This document shows positions 15,639 to 24,455 of a stretch of DNA of 33,794 nt, piece after piece (position 1 is the first letter of the stretch; the number at the start of each line of letters is the position of its first letter). A program made the position numbers and the translations under genes. The stretch covers positions 1-33,794 of the forward strand of contig JAGOOO010000014.1 of the NCBI GenBank assembly GCA_017992475.1, in the 5' to 3' direction. This DNA comes from Caldisericia bacterium. Lineage in GTDB: Bacteria > Caldisericota > Caldisericia > JAAYUI01. The notes beneath the pieces are model-generated. The model saw nothing but the letters and a program-made list of their open reading frames with translations, had not been told where the DNA came from and searched no databases.

Positions 15639-16852
15639 TAGATTTCGAATACACTTCAGAGCAAAACATGGTGGCAAAGATGGTCAGAGAGCTTGCGGCA
15701 AGAGAATTTGCACCGCACATTAAGGAATGGGACGAAAAAGCAATTTTCGATCCTGGAGTTTTACCAAAACTGGCCGAGCAAGGCATTTTGGGACTCTCCA
15801 CTCCCGAAAAATATGGTGGGGCAGGTTTTGATTATGTTTCATTGGGGCTTGCCTGCGAGGAACTGGAATATGTAGACACAGCTCTTCGCGTCATTCTCTC
15901 CGTGCATATCGGACTGGTCACACTCCCAATACTTACTTGGGGCAATGAAAAACAAAGGACAAAATATCTGCCAGACCTCGCTTCCGGAAAAAGAATAGGT
16001 GCATTTGGGCTCACAGAACCAAACGCCGGTTCGGATGTTGTTGCGCTTGAAACAAAAGCCGAAAAAGATGGTGATGGTTGGCTTATTTCCGGCGAGAAGA
16101 TGTGGATTTCCCTTGCAGATGTTGCTGATACTTTCCTAGTCTTTGCATGGACTGACCAGGACAAAAGAAAAAAGAGAGACCACTCCGGCATTTCAGCTTT
16201 TGTTATTGAAAGAGGAATGCCAGGCATCACAACTGCCTCAATCCACGGCAAGCTCGGCGTCAGGGCTGGGAACACCGGCTCGATCTCGATGGACAGGGTC
16301 AAGGTTGGACCAGAGCATGTCCTCGGCGAAGTTGGTGAAGGATTCAAGATAGCCATGTTCTGCCTCGATCAGGGCAGATTTACTGTCGGTTGGGGTGCAA
16401 CCGGCCTCGTTAAAGCGTGCCTTGATGCTTCTGTCTCCTATGCCCTGTCCAGGGTCACTTTTGGAGTGCCAATCGGCCACCATCAATTAATAAAAGAGAT
16501 GATCGGGAATATGAAGGTAAACTACGAGGCAAGCAGATTGCTGAATCTGCAGGCCGCATGGATGAAGAACAAGGGCTTGAGGTGCACAAAAGAAACTGCG
16601 CAGGCAAAATGGTTTGCCTGCAACGCATCAGAAAAATCGGCCTCAGATTGCGTCCAGATCCACGGTGCATACGGCTTCTCCAATGAATTTCCGGCAGAGA
16701 GGTTCTACAGGAATGCAAAAGGCGCTGTCATTTATGAAGGCGCAAGGGAAATCCAGGCGCTTATGGCCGCAGATTATGCTCTTGGTTTCAGGACAGACAA
16801 ACCAACCAGAAAATCACTCCCACCACACCCATACCCAGAAAACTGGCAGTAA
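15635..16852 (+). CDS. Acyl-CoA dehydrogenase
   Basis: A 405-residue FAD-dependent acyl-CoA dehydrogenase introducing an alpha-beta double bond in an acyl-CoA thioester. The first signature, GAFGLTEPNAGSDV near residue 128, and KMWIS contact FAD. The second, QIHGAYGFSNEFPAERFYR, is followed by VIYEGAREIQ, where E368 is the likely catalytic base. Chain-length or branched-chain preference cannot be told. It is translationally coupled to murA (ATGA overlap), an odd functional pairing, and no etfAB, thiolase or hydratase is near. A strong terminator follows. Confidence 0.92.
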   Translation: MIDFEYTSEQNMVAKMVRELAAREFAPHIKEWDEKAIFDPGVLPKLAEQGILGLSTPEKYGGAGFDYVSLGLACEELEYVDTALRVILSVHIGLVTLPILTWGNEKQRTKYLPDLASGKRIGAFGLTEPNAGSDVVALETKAEKDGDGWLISGEKMWISLADVADTFLVFAWTDQDKRKKRDHSGISAFVIERGMPGITTASIHGKLGVRAGNTGSISMDRVKVGPEHVLGEVGEGFKIAMFCLDQGRFTVGWGATGLVKACLDASVSYALSRVTFGVPIGHHQLIKEMIGNMKVNYEASRLLNLQAAWMKNKGLRCTKETAQAKWFACNASEKSASDCVQIHGAYGFSNEFPAERFYRNAKGAVIYEGAREIQALMAADYALGFRTDKPTRKSLPPHPYPENWQ

Positions 16853-16867
16853 GAACCAATAATACAG

Positions 16868-16910
16868 CCCCCGTTTCTTCACAGAATTCATAGAAGCGGG
16901 GGATTTTTTT
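16868..16910 (+). terminator. Intrinsic terminator after the murA-acyl-CoA dehydrogenase operon
   Basis: CCCCCG (16868-16873) pairs with CGGGGG (16897-16902), extended by CTTC/GAAG past a three-base TTT bulge. It is followed by a run of seven T at 16904-16910. It lies 15 bases beyond the stop codon and closes the long plus-strand run. Confidence 0.8.
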
Positions 16911-16922
16911 GAAAACCTTTTT

Positions 16923-17005
16923 ATAGAATTCCTCAAAAACATTTCAAAAAATCTTTGCTATTTCAAAGAAAAACTATTCCAATAATTCCAATTTGTGAAT
17001 TCTAT
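16923..17005. repeat. 9-bp inverted repeat in the kdp leader or promoter region
   Basis: ATAGAATTC (16923-16931) and GAATTCTAT (16997-17005) are perfect reverse complements 65 bases apart. A smaller TCTTTG/CAAAGA hairpin lies between them. The motif TATAGAAT recurs at about 17040. The 172-base AT-rich gap between the terminator and kdpA holds no gene and no recognised riboswitch; the dyad may be a regulatory binding site or leader fold for kdp. Confidence 0.35.
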
Positions 17006-17082
17006 TAACAAGAAAGTGATTGATTTCCAATTTTAAAGTATAGAATCAATTCCTTCGAACAATTGTATAAAGGAGATGAAAA

Positions 17083-18777
17083 ATGGTTGCTGGTGAATTG
17101 ATGATTGTTGCACTCATTGTTCTTGCAACAATTGCATGTGCCTATCCATTTGGCATTTATATGGCCAAAGTTTTTGGTGGCGAAAAAACTTTTATGTCAA
17201 AGGTCATGAGGCCTGTAGAAAATTTCTTTTACAGATTTGCCGGCATCAAAGAAAATGATGAACAAAACTGGAAACAATATCTGAAATCTTTTGTTCTATT
17301 CTTTGGTTTGGGTTTTGTTGTTCTTTTTACAATTCTTTCCATACAAAAATGGCTACCAATGAACCCGTCTGGTTTTGGCAACATCAGATGGGACACTGGC
17401 CTGAATATCGCAACATCATTTTGCACAAACACAAATTGGCAGTCTGTCGGTTTTGAATCTTCTCTAACACCATTTTCACAAATGGTCGGAATTGCAGTCC
17501 AGAACTTTGTTTCAGCCTCTGCCGGTCTTGCCGTTGGGATTGCGCTTGTCAGAGGCTTTGCAAGAAAAAACACGGATAAAATAGGCAATTTCTGGGTGGA
17601 CCTTACACGAGGCACACTCTATGTTCTTGTTCCAGTATCGCTTGTCATGGCAATTTTCCTGATCTGGCAGGGTGTTCCTCAAACATTGGGCAATACAATA
17701 CAGACAACAACAATACAGGGGCAATCTCAAACCATTGTCACAGGTCCAGTTGCATCCCAGGTGTCCATAAAAATGCTTGGAAGCAATGGTGGTGGATACT
17801 TCAATGCAAACGGGGCACATCCATTTGAAAACCCAACACCACTTTCAAATGCGATACAAACCATGGCAATTCTCTTTATACCGATGTCACTTCTGTTCAC
17901 ATTCGGGAAAATGATTGGCGACATGAAGAAGGCCTGGTCACTATTCTTTGTGTGCATGTTTCTCTTTTTAATAGGTTTCTCCATAACCATGTACGCAGAA
18001 ATGTCCCCGAATCCAGTTTTAAGGAATGCTGGCGCAACCACACTAAATATGGAAGGAAAGGAAATGCGCTTTGGGATTCCATCTTCAGCGCTCTGGGGTC
18101 AAGCCACAACGGTTGTATCAAACGGCTCAGTTAATGGAATGCATGACAGTTTCATGCCATTGTCAGGGTTAGTGTACATTTTCAACATGATAACAGGAGA
18201 GGTAATTTTTGGTGGAGTAGGCGTAGGCCTTGCCGGTCTCCTTCTTTATTCCATTCTGGCAATGTTTATTGCTGGTCTGATGATTGGCAAAACTCCTGAA
18301 TTGCTCCGCAAAAAACTTGGAGTCAATGAAATGGTGTGGGCATGTGTTGGTTTGCTGACTCCATGTATTGTTGTTCTGATACTTACTGCAACAGGTTTCG
18401 TGACACCAAATGCTGTATCGAGCTTGTCTGCCAAAGGTTCACATGGTTTCTCACAGCTCCTTTATGCTAACGCATCGATGGTGGGCAACAACGGATCGGC
18501 CTTTGGCGGTCTTTCTGCCAACACGCCATTTTTCAACCTGACCGGCTCATTTGCAATGCTTTTTGGCAGGTTTGCAACTGTAATTTCAGCAATTGCCGTC
18601 GCTGGTTCTCTTGCCAGAAAAAACCAGTCCCCGGCGAATGCAACCCAGATTCCGATGACAAGTCCGGCATTTGTAGTGATGCTGCTTGCCGTGATAATAA
18701 TTGTTGGTGCACTCACTTTCTTCCCGTCGCTTGCAATAGGACCACTTCTTGAGCACCTCAAGATGACAGGAATGTGA
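17083..18777 (+). CDS. kdpA: Potassium-transporting ATPase subunit KdpA
   Basis: A 564-residue channel-like subunit of the KdpFABC high-affinity potassium pump, in the cytoplasmic membrane. Selectivity-filter-type loops are visible: FCTNTNWQSVGFE near residue 110, SNGGGYFNANGAHPFENPTP near residue 230, GGVGVGLAGLLLY and NNGSAFGGL. Multiple hydrophobic spans separate them. AAGGAG lies six to seven bases upstream of the ATG. No kdpF-like mini-gene was seen before it. It is followed by kdpB, with the GAGG ribosome site overlapping the kdpA stop. Confidence 0.95.
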   Translation: MVAGELMIVALIVLATIACAYPFGIYMAKVFGGEKTFMSKVMRPVENFFYRFAGIKENDEQNWKQYLKSFVLFFGLGFVVLFTILSIQKWLPMNPSGFGNIRWDTGLNIATSFCTNTNWQSVGFESSLTPFSQMVGIAVQNFVSASAGLAVGIALVRGFARKNTDKIGNFWVDLTRGTLYVLVPVSLVMAIFLIWQGVPQTLGNTIQTTTIQGQSQTIVTGPVASQVSIKMLGSNGGGYFNANGAHPFENPTPLSNAIQTMAILFIPMSLLFTFGKMIGDMKKAWSLFFVCMFLFLIGFSITMYAEMSPNPVLRNAGATTLNMEGKEMRFGIPSSALWGQATTVVSNGSVNGMHDSFMPLSGLVYIFNMITGEVIFGGVGVGLAGLLLYSILAMFIAGLMIGKTPELLRKKLGVNEMVWACVGLLTPCIVVLILTATGFVTPNAVSSLSAKGSHGFSQLLYANASMVGNNGSAFGGLSANTPFFNLTGSFAMLFGRFATVISAIAVAGSLARKNQSPANATQIPMTSPAFVVMLLAVIIIVGALTFFPSLAIGPLLEHLKMTGM

Positions 18778-18785
18778 GGCAGAAA

Positions 18786-19652
18786 ATGGCAAAAAAGAGT
18801 CTATTTACCGGAGATATTGTAAAAACAGCCATTTTGGGCTCGTTTGTCCGCCTCAATCCTGCAAGATTATGGCGCAATCCGGTCATGATGATAGTTTTTG
18901 CGGTCTCGGCAATAGTAACAGTTCAAATGGTTTACCTTGCAGCAACAAGGCAACCATTCGGTTTTGAATTGCAAATATCAATATGGCTATGGATCACTGT
19001 ACTGTTCGCCAATTTTGCAGAGGCATTGGCCGAAGGCAGGGGCAACGCACAGGCCCAAAGCTTGAAAACAAACAGGAACAACACGGCTGCAAACAAACTC
19101 GAACATGACGGTTCCATCAAGGTAGTCCCGGCAACAACACTCGAAAAGGACGACATAGTCATCGTTGCCGAGGGTGAGATCATTCCCTCTGACGGAGACA
19201 TTGTTCATGGCGTAGCATTGATTGACGAATCAGCAATAACAGGAGAGTCTGCACCTGTGGTCAGAGAATCAGGTGGAGACAGATGTGGTGTCACAGGTGG
19301 AACTAGAGTGCTTTCTGGAAAGTTGGAGATCAGAATAACGGCTGGCCAGGGTGAAACATTTATTGACCACATGATTTCGATGGTTGAGAGCGCCAAAAGG
19401 ATGAAAACACCAAATGAAATCGCCCTGGAAATACTATTGATTGCGCTCACATCAGTCTTTCTATGCGTAGCAATTACCCTTCCAGTATTTTCAAATTTTT
19501 TTGGCACACAAATATCGGTGGTCATTCTTGCAAGCCTACTTGTGTGCCTGATGCCGACAACAATAGGCGGTTTGCTGCCCGCCATCGGAATAGCTGGGCA
19601 TGGACAGGCTCCTCTCCAAAAACGTCATTGCGCTGTCTGGAAGAGCTGTTGA
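18786..19652 (+). CDS. kdpB: KdpB potassium-transporting ATPase, N-terminal part of a frameshifted gene
   Basis: The first 271 or so residues of this 288-residue frame are Kdp[15 protein letters not shown], the first two membrane segments, the actuator domain with [12 protein letters not shown] (TGES at 152-155), and the fourth membrane segment [17 protein letters not shown]. The last 17 residues are out of frame. KdpB is normally a single chain of 670-690 residues; joining both parts with one base removed gives 676. The likely lesion is an extra G in GGG at 19596-19598, since GGCATGGAC would continue into the expected IAGMDRL. ATG at 18786 is preferred over GTG at 18774 because GAGG lies six bases upstream. 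Confidence 0.88.
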   Translation: MAKKSLFTGDIVKTAILGSFVRLNPARLWRNPVMMIVFAVSAIVTVQMVYLAATRQPFGFELQISIWLWITVLFANFAEALAEGRGNAQAQSLKTNRNNTAANKLEHDGSIKVVPATTLEKDDIVIVAEGEIIPSDGDIVHGVALIDESAITGESAPVVRESGGDRCGVTGGTRVLSGKLEIRITAGQGETFIDHMISMVESAKRMKTPNEIALEILLIALTSVFLCVAITLPVFSNFFGTQISVVILASLLVCLMPTTIGGLLPAIGIAGHGQAPLQKRHCAVWKSC

Positions 19653-20817
19653 GGCATCCGGCGATGTTGATGTAGTCCTGTTGGACAAAACGGGCACAAT
19701 AACACTTGGAAACAGGCAAGCTGTTGAGTTGATACCAGTTGATGGCATCGATGAACGCCATCTGTTCAGGTGTGCGCTCCTTTCATCCCTTGCCGATGAC
19801 ACGCCAGAAGGCAGATCAATCCTCTCTCTTTCAAAAGAAAAGCTTGGAATCAAGGGCCGCGACATAAAGGCACCTGAACTGGCAACATTTGTCCCCTACA
19901 CTGCTGAAAACAGGATGAGCGGTATTGATGTTGAAGGAAGAAAAATAAGAAAAGGCGCTTTTGATGCCATGGAGCAATTTGTGCATTCACTTGGCGGGAG
20001 CATACCAAGCAAGGCAAAAATAGCTGTTGACTCAATAGCCAAGAATGGTGGGACCCCTCTCGTTGTTTCAGAAGGCCCCGATGTCATAGGTGTGGTAAAC
20101 CTCAAAGACATTCTGAAAGAAAACATCAGCCACAGACTCAGCCAGCTCAGAAAGCTTGGCATTGTATCTGTAATGATCACTGGCGATAATCCCCTCACAG
20201 CAGCAGCCATCGCAGCTGAAGCAGGCATTGACGACTTTATCGCCCAGGCAAGGCCGGAAACAAAGCTTGCGTCAATAAAAAAGTACCAGGAAGAGGGCCA
20301 CCTTGTGGCGATGATAGGTGATGGGACCAACGATGCCCCTGCGCTTGCGCAAGCTGATGTCGGTGTCGCAATGAACGCTGGCACGCAATCAGCAAGAGAG
20401 GCCGCCAACATGGTAGACCTCGATAGTAATCCGAGCAAATTGCTGGACATTGTTGAAACCGGAAAACAGATCCTTATAACGAGAGGCGCACTTACAACTT
20501 TTTCAATAGCAAACGATGTCGCAAAATATTTTGCCATCATTCCCGCGATATTTGCTGTCACATTCCCGGAGCTCGGCATACTCAATATCATGCATCTTGC
20601 CACTCCAAATTCGGCTATCCTATCATCTGTGATCTTCAATGCAATAATTATTCCCGCATTGATACCACTGGCACTAAAGGGCATCTCCTACAAATCAATG
20701 ACCGCCCAAAAGATGCTCCTGGCAAATATCTTTATCTATGGCCTTGGTGGTCTGTTGCTCCCATTTGTCGGCATCAAACTTATTGACATGATTGTTGTTG
20801 CCCTTGGGCTCGTGTGA
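19600..20817 (+). CDS. kdpB: KdpB potassium-transporting ATPase, C-terminal part of a frameshifted gene
   Basis: This 405-residue frame holds the rest of KdpB from [18 protein letters not shown]. It has the phosphorylation site [13 protein letters not shown] (D29 here), the nucleotide-binding domain, MITGDN at 192-197, [13 protein letters not shown] at about 238-250, and the final membrane segments. It could start at the ATG at 19600, but that Met is the internal Met of normal KdpB and no ribosome binding site precedes it. It is therefore best read as the same gene after a frameshift. The stop overlaps the leader of kdpC. Confidence 0.88.
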   Translation: MDRLLSKNVIALSGRAVEASGDVDVVLLDKTGTITLGNRQAVELIPVDGIDERHLFRCALLSSLADDTPEGRSILSLSKEKLGIKGRDIKAPELATFVPYTAENRMSGIDVEGRKIRKGAFDAMEQFVHSLGGSIPSKAKIAVDSIAKNGGTPLVVSEGPDVIGVVNLKDILKENISHRLSQLRKLGIVSVMITGDNPLTAAAIAAEAGIDDFIAQARPETKLASIKKYQEEGHLVAMIGDGTNDAPALAQADVGVAMNAGTQSAREAANMVDLDSNPSKLLDIVETGKQILITRGALTTFSIANDVAKYFAIIPAIFAVTFPELGILNIMHLATPNSAILSSVIFNAIIIPALIPLALKGISYKSMTAQKMLLANIFIYGLGGLLLPFVGIKLIDMIVVALGLV

Positions 20818-20825
20818 GGTGGAAA

Positions 20826-21392
20826 ATGGAACTGAAAAGAGGACTTTTAATACTTTTAGCGATGGTGGTTCTTACCGGAATCATTTATCCGCTTGCCGTG
20901 ACAGGCATTGGTCAATTATTTTTCAGTCACCAGGCAAACGGGAGCCTTGCAACAAAGGATGGGGAGGTAATAGGCTCTGAACTGATTGCACAAAAATTTG
21001 AAGCACCATTCTACTTTGTTCCACGTCCATCGGCCATCAACTACGACGCCGCAACATCCGGTGGGACAAACAACGGCCCAACCTCGGAGGCATTAAAATC
21101 GGAGGTGGGGCAAAATGTGAGTATGGCAAGAAAAATGTTTGGCTTGAAAGAGGGCGACCAGGTCCCGGCCGATATGGTGACATCCAGTGGATCAGGCCTC
21201 GATCCAGAAATATCATTTGATTCCGCAATGATTCAGGTAAAATCTGTTGCAAATGCCCGTAAAGCCGCTGAAACAGAGATTGCAAAACTGGTCGAAAAAC
21301 AGGTAACAAAAGATTTGTTTTCGCCAAAAAGAATAAATGTTTTATTGCTCAACCTGGAACTTGACAGATTGTTTCCGAAAGGAACAAAATAA
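20826..21392 (+). CDS. kdpC: Potassium-transporting ATPase subunit KdpC
   Basis: A 188-residue single-span membrane subunit that stabilises the KdpABC complex. One N-terminal hydrophobic segment follows MELKRG. Conserved parts are YFVPRPSAINYDAATSGGTN near residue 62 and PADMVTSSGSGLDPEIS near residue 115, with the QVKSVANAR helix. GAGGTGGAA overlaps the kdpB stop and precedes the ATG at 20826, nearly the same arrangement as before kdpB and mraY. Confidence 0.93.
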   Translation: MELKRGLLILLAMVVLTGIIYPLAVTGIGQLFFSHQANGSLATKDGEVIGSELIAQKFEAPFYFVPRPSAINYDAATSGGTNNGPTSEALKSEVGQNVSMARKMFGLKEGDQVPADMVTSSGSGLDPEISFDSAMIQVKSVANARKAAETEIAKLVEKQVTKDLFSPKRINVLLLNLELDRLFPKGTK

Positions 21393-21397
21393 CAACC

Positions 21398-23338
21398 ATG
21401 ACAGACACCAGACCTGATCCCGACGAGATACTGAAGAGGATTCTTGAAAAAGAAAAAAACAGCGAGCAGGAAAAGAAAAAAGGCAAGCTGAAGGTTTTTC
21501 TTGGTCTTGCCGCAGGTGTCGGCAAAACCTACAGGATGCTCGCAAGAGCACAGATGCTCAAGGAGTCAGGCGTTGATGTTGTAATTGGCATTATAGAGAC
21601 ACATGAGAGGGTGGAAACCAAAAAGCTTGCTGAAGGCATAGAAACTCTCCCCAGAAAAGAGATTGAGTATGGCGGGATCAAGCTGGAAGAGATGGACATT
21701 GATGCCGTCATAAAAAGAAAACCTGAACTCATCTTGGTGGATGAGCTCGCGCATACAAATGCACCTGGTTCGAGACATAACAAACGCTACCTGGATGTTG
21801 TGGAACTCCTAGAAAATGGGATTGATGTTTATACCACACTGAATGTCCAGCACATAGAATCTTTCAACGACATAGTTTTCCAGATCACAGGAGTAAGGGT
21901 CAAGGAAACGGTCCCTGATGAGATACTTGAGAGAGCACACCATCCGGATGGCATCGAAGTGGTTGATTTACCACCTGAAGAGCTGATACAAAGGCTTAAA
22001 GACGGCAAAGTCTATGTTCCAGAAAAATCCAAGCAGGCCATTGAAAGGTTCTTTAGAAAAGGCAATCTTCTTGCTCTTCGAGAAATGGCTCTCAGATACA
22101 CTGCCAGGCTAGTTGATGAAGACATCAAAACATACATGGAGCGGCATGATATTGTCGGGCCATGGTCGGCTGCACCCAGACTGCTGGTTTGTGTTTCGCC
22201 AAGCCCAACATCTGCCAGGCTGATAAGACTTGCAAAGCAATTGGCCCCAGGTATTGATGCAGAATGGTATGCCATCCACGTTGAAGAGCGGAATGCTCCT
22301 GAGCTTACAAGTGATGCTTCAGAAACGCTTACATCAAACCTGAGGCTTGCTGAGGAACTGGGTGGGGAAGTTGTCACAACAGTTGGTTCAAATATAGCTG
22401 ATGAAGTCATCCGATTTGCAAGGGAAAAGAACATCATCATCATTTTGATTGGCTACGGTCCAAGACAAAAATTCAGCTTCACCAGAAAAAACCTGGTCGA
22501 TGAGGTAGTCAGAAAATCAGGCAATATCCATGTTCTGGTTGTAACGGACAGTGAAGCGGCGCCTGTCAAATCAACTGTTGCTAATAAGCTTACTTTTTCT
22601 TATAAACACACTTTTTATTCATTGTTGACACTATTTGTGTATGCAACTATTTTCTTCTTCCTAGGCAAGTGGCTGAACTATGCCAATATAGTGATGCTCA
22701 TGACTTTGCCGATCATTTTCTCGGCCATTGTCTGGGGGCGTGTTGCAGGGATCATCAATTCCATCGTAGGAATGGTGCTGATTGATTTGTTTTTTATACC
22801 ACCGCTATTTCAATTCACCATTGAAGACATTAATCTTCTCCCATCATTGCTGGTATACCTTGTGGTTGGATTAACAGCATCTTTCTTGGCCGAGATGGTC
22901 AGATGGCAAGGCAAGATAGCCAGGCAACGCGAGATTTTCATTGAATCTCTATACAATTTGAGCCGGGAATTGCTTGTGTTTACAAACCCAAAAGACATAA
23001 CAAAAAAAGCAGTGTCTGAAATGGACAGAGTTTTTGAGTGCAAAACAGTTTTTTTTGAAGGTGTTGGTGATGAGCTGGCCATTCTCTCAAAATCAGACGA
23101 GCTTGAAATTCACGACAAAGATAAGGTCATTGCCACATGGTCGCTTACACATGGTGAAAAAACTGGCAAATACACCGACACTCTCCCCCATGCCGAATTT
23201 ACATTTGTCCCAATCAATATTGGCTCTAAAACAAAGTATGTTGCAGGGTTTAAGTTCAATCAGAAATTGACTCCAGAACAATCAAAACTTCTTGATTCAT
23301 TCATAAACGTTATTGCTACTTCGCTTTCGATCTTTTAG
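21398..23338 (+). CDS. kdpD: Kinase-less KdpD-type sensor (KdpD-N, USP, four membrane spans, GAF-like)
   Basis: A 646-residue protein matching KdpD up to but not including the histidine kinase. The KdpD N-terminal ATPase-like domain has Walker A GLAAGVGKT (36-44) and ILVDELAHTNAPGSRHNKRY (112-131). A universal-stress-like domain follows (about 260-385), then four membrane segments (about 405-497), then a GAF-like region ending at LLDSFINVIATSLSIF. The HisKA and HATPase domains of full-length KdpD (about 890 residues) are absent, and the next gene is convergent, so no kdpE follows. Short KdpD forms occur in some phyla, so this may be natural. SPS at 267-269 followed 20 residues later by WYAIHV resembles the spacing of the c-di-AMP motif in S. 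aureus KdpD, but not its FTAxY. Confidence 0.88.
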   Translation: MTDTRPDPDEILKRILEKEKNSEQEKKKGKLKVFLGLAAGVGKTYRMLARAQMLKESGVDVVIGIIETHERVETKKLAEGIETLPRKEIEYGGIKLEEMDIDAVIKRKPELILVDELAHTNAPGSRHNKRYLDVVELLENGIDVYTTLNVQHIESFNDIVFQITGVRVKETVPDEILERAHHPDGIEVVDLPPEELIQRLKDGKVYVPEKSKQAIERFFRKGNLLALREMALRYTARLVDEDIKTYMERHDIVGPWSAAPRLLVCVSPSPTSARLIRLAKQLAPGIDAEWYAIHVEERNAPELTSDASETLTSNLRLAEELGGEVVTTVGSNIADEVIRFAREKNIIIILIGYGPRQKFSFTRKNLVDEVVRKSGNIHVLVVTDSEAAPVKSTVANKLTFSYKHTFYSLLTLFVYATIFFFLGKWLNYANIVMLMTLPIIFSAIVWGRVAGIINSIVGMVLIDLFFIPPLFQFTIEDINLLPSLLVYLVVGLTASFLAEMVRWQGKIARQREIFIESLYNLSRELLVFTNPKDITKKAVSEMDRVFECKTVFFEGVGDELAILSKSDELEIHDKDKVIATWSLTHGEKTGKYTDTLPHAEFTFVPINIGSKTKYVAGFKFNQKLTPEQSKLLDSFINVIATSLSIF

Positions 23339-23349
23339 GATTTATTAAA

Positions 23350-24411
23350 TTATCTTTTGACAAGCATCGTCTTGTCAAAAGATCTCCAGTAGAGCTCTCG
23401 TTGGAAGATTCCACAGAACTGTCTTAAAGGAACCATGGGAATTCCCTTTACTGTTTCATATGGGGCCACGACCCACTGCTGTTTTTTCCCATCAATCTGG
23501 AATTCTTTTTTGCCAAGCGTAAATTTGACTTCCAGCCACTCCTTTTCAATGAACCTTCTAAATGTCCAGAGTTTTGTTTTTTCATCATAGGAAGTGGTGT
23601 TTGAACTTGTGAGGTTTTCAAGGACCCATTTGCCAGGAACCATCGTTGTTCCATTCTTTGTTTCCACTTTTGCAGGAAGGGCTTTCTTTTCTCCATTTAC
23701 AAACGTATCTCGTTCCCCAATCTTCATCCATATATAGCCACCCCAGGAAGCCACAGGGAAATTATACAGCGCTGGTGCGCATTCATTTCTAACATCCGGA
23801 TTGACAGCTTCCATTTTGTAAAGGCTCAGTTTTTCCCCATCATATTTCCTAATGTCGACATTGAAATTTCCATCAGCAAAGAAACAGGAGCCGGGAGGCA
23901 GTTTTTCTTTGCAATAGCACGGTCCCATATCAAAGTTCATTAGCGAACACTCCTGGTCTCTATTGCGGTAAAGCCTCTTCATGTAGTAGAATCCGTTATC
24001 TTTATTCGATATGACCATGCCTAAATACAGTCCTCTGTCATATGATGGGCCCAAAAATTTGCAGCTGAATCTGCCATCGAAACATTTTCTGGCCTCTTCA
24101 AAAAAATTCTTGGCCGAGGGATCAAGCTTGACTGGATTGCCTTTGGCATCTTTTGCTGGTATGGCGAAAGTTTTACCATCTTTGGTGATTTCTGTGATTT
24201 TGTAGAAAGTAAAGCCATTCTCATCGTATTCGGCAAGTGGCATTTCCTTGTCAAGATAGAAAACATCTCTGTTTTTGTCGTATGATCTCAATACCATTAT
24301 TTTGAATGGCTGCATTTTTTGTTTGGCTGTTTCTGTCCGTGCACATGGAATGCACAAGCCTGTGATAATAATTAACGACACCAAGATGCTTATTTTAGAA
24401 GATTGCTTCAT
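23350..24411 (-). CDS. Exported stalk-domain (copper amine oxidase N-like) protein, paralogue of the 31112-32239 gene
   Basis: A 353-residue protein with an N-terminal hydrophobic signal (ISILVSLIIITGLCIP). Its C-terminal stalk-like domain includes KFTLGKKEFQIDGKKQQWVV and IPMVPLRQFCGIF. The middle part is unrecognised and cysteine-rich (CFDGRFSC, CSLMNFDMGPCYC). It aligns along its length with the protein at 31112-32239: compare FFADGNFNVDIRKYDGE...AVNPD...GGYIWMK here with FAFDNDFNFQILKYTGK...AINPD...GYIWMK there. A GGAGGAAGT site precedes the ATG. It is the last gene of the minus-strand island and runs head-on into kdpD, with only 11 bases between stops. Probably envelope-exposed; function unknown. 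Confidence 0.75.
   Translation of the reverse strand: MKQSSKISILVSLIIITGLCIPCARTETAKQKMQPFKIMVLRSYDKNRDVFYLDKEMPLAEYDENGFTFYKITEITKDGKTFAIPAKDAKGNPVKLDPSAKNFFEEARKCFDGRFSCKFLGPSYDRGLYLGMVISNKDNGFYYMKRLYRNRDQECSLMNFDMGPCYCKEKLPPGSCFFADGNFNVDIRKYDGEKLSLYKMEAVNPDVRNECAPALYNFPVASWGGYIWMKIGERDTFVNGEKKALPAKVETKNGTTMVPGKWVLENLTSSNTTSYDEKTKLWTFRRFIEKEWLEVKFTLGKKEFQIDGKKQQWVVAPYETVKGIPMVPLRQFCGIFQRELYWRSFDKTMLVKR
23352..23383. repeat. 13-bp perfect palindromic hairpin at the kdpD/stalk-gene convergence
   Basis: ATCTTTTGACAAG (23352-23364) and CTTGTCAAAAGAT (23371-23383) are perfect reverse complements around a six-base loop. It overlaps the last codons and stop of the minus-strand gene and begins 14 bases after the kdpD stop. 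It probably ends or protects both transcripts; on the minus strand an AT-rich tail follows but no long U tract. Confidence 0.6.
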
Positions 24412-24455
24412 ACTTCCTCCCTGAATTTATTATTGAGGATCCAAAAAACTGCTTG

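Noticed and set aside
16911-17082. c-di-AMP (ydaO-type) riboswitch upstream of kdpA
   Set aside because: The region is AT-rich and short and lacks the conserved GC-rich core of that riboswitch; only simple inverted repeats are seen.
19896-20684. 262-codon minus-strand open frame opposite kdpB
   Set aside because: The opposite strand encodes the conserved P-type ATPase core; the Ser/Ala-rich translation is a shadow of that coding sequence.
18786-20817. kdpB as two genuine separate subunits or a programmed frameshift
   Set aside because: The break falls in the middle of conserved sequence, the second part lacks its own ribosome site, and one base in a G run explains it fully.
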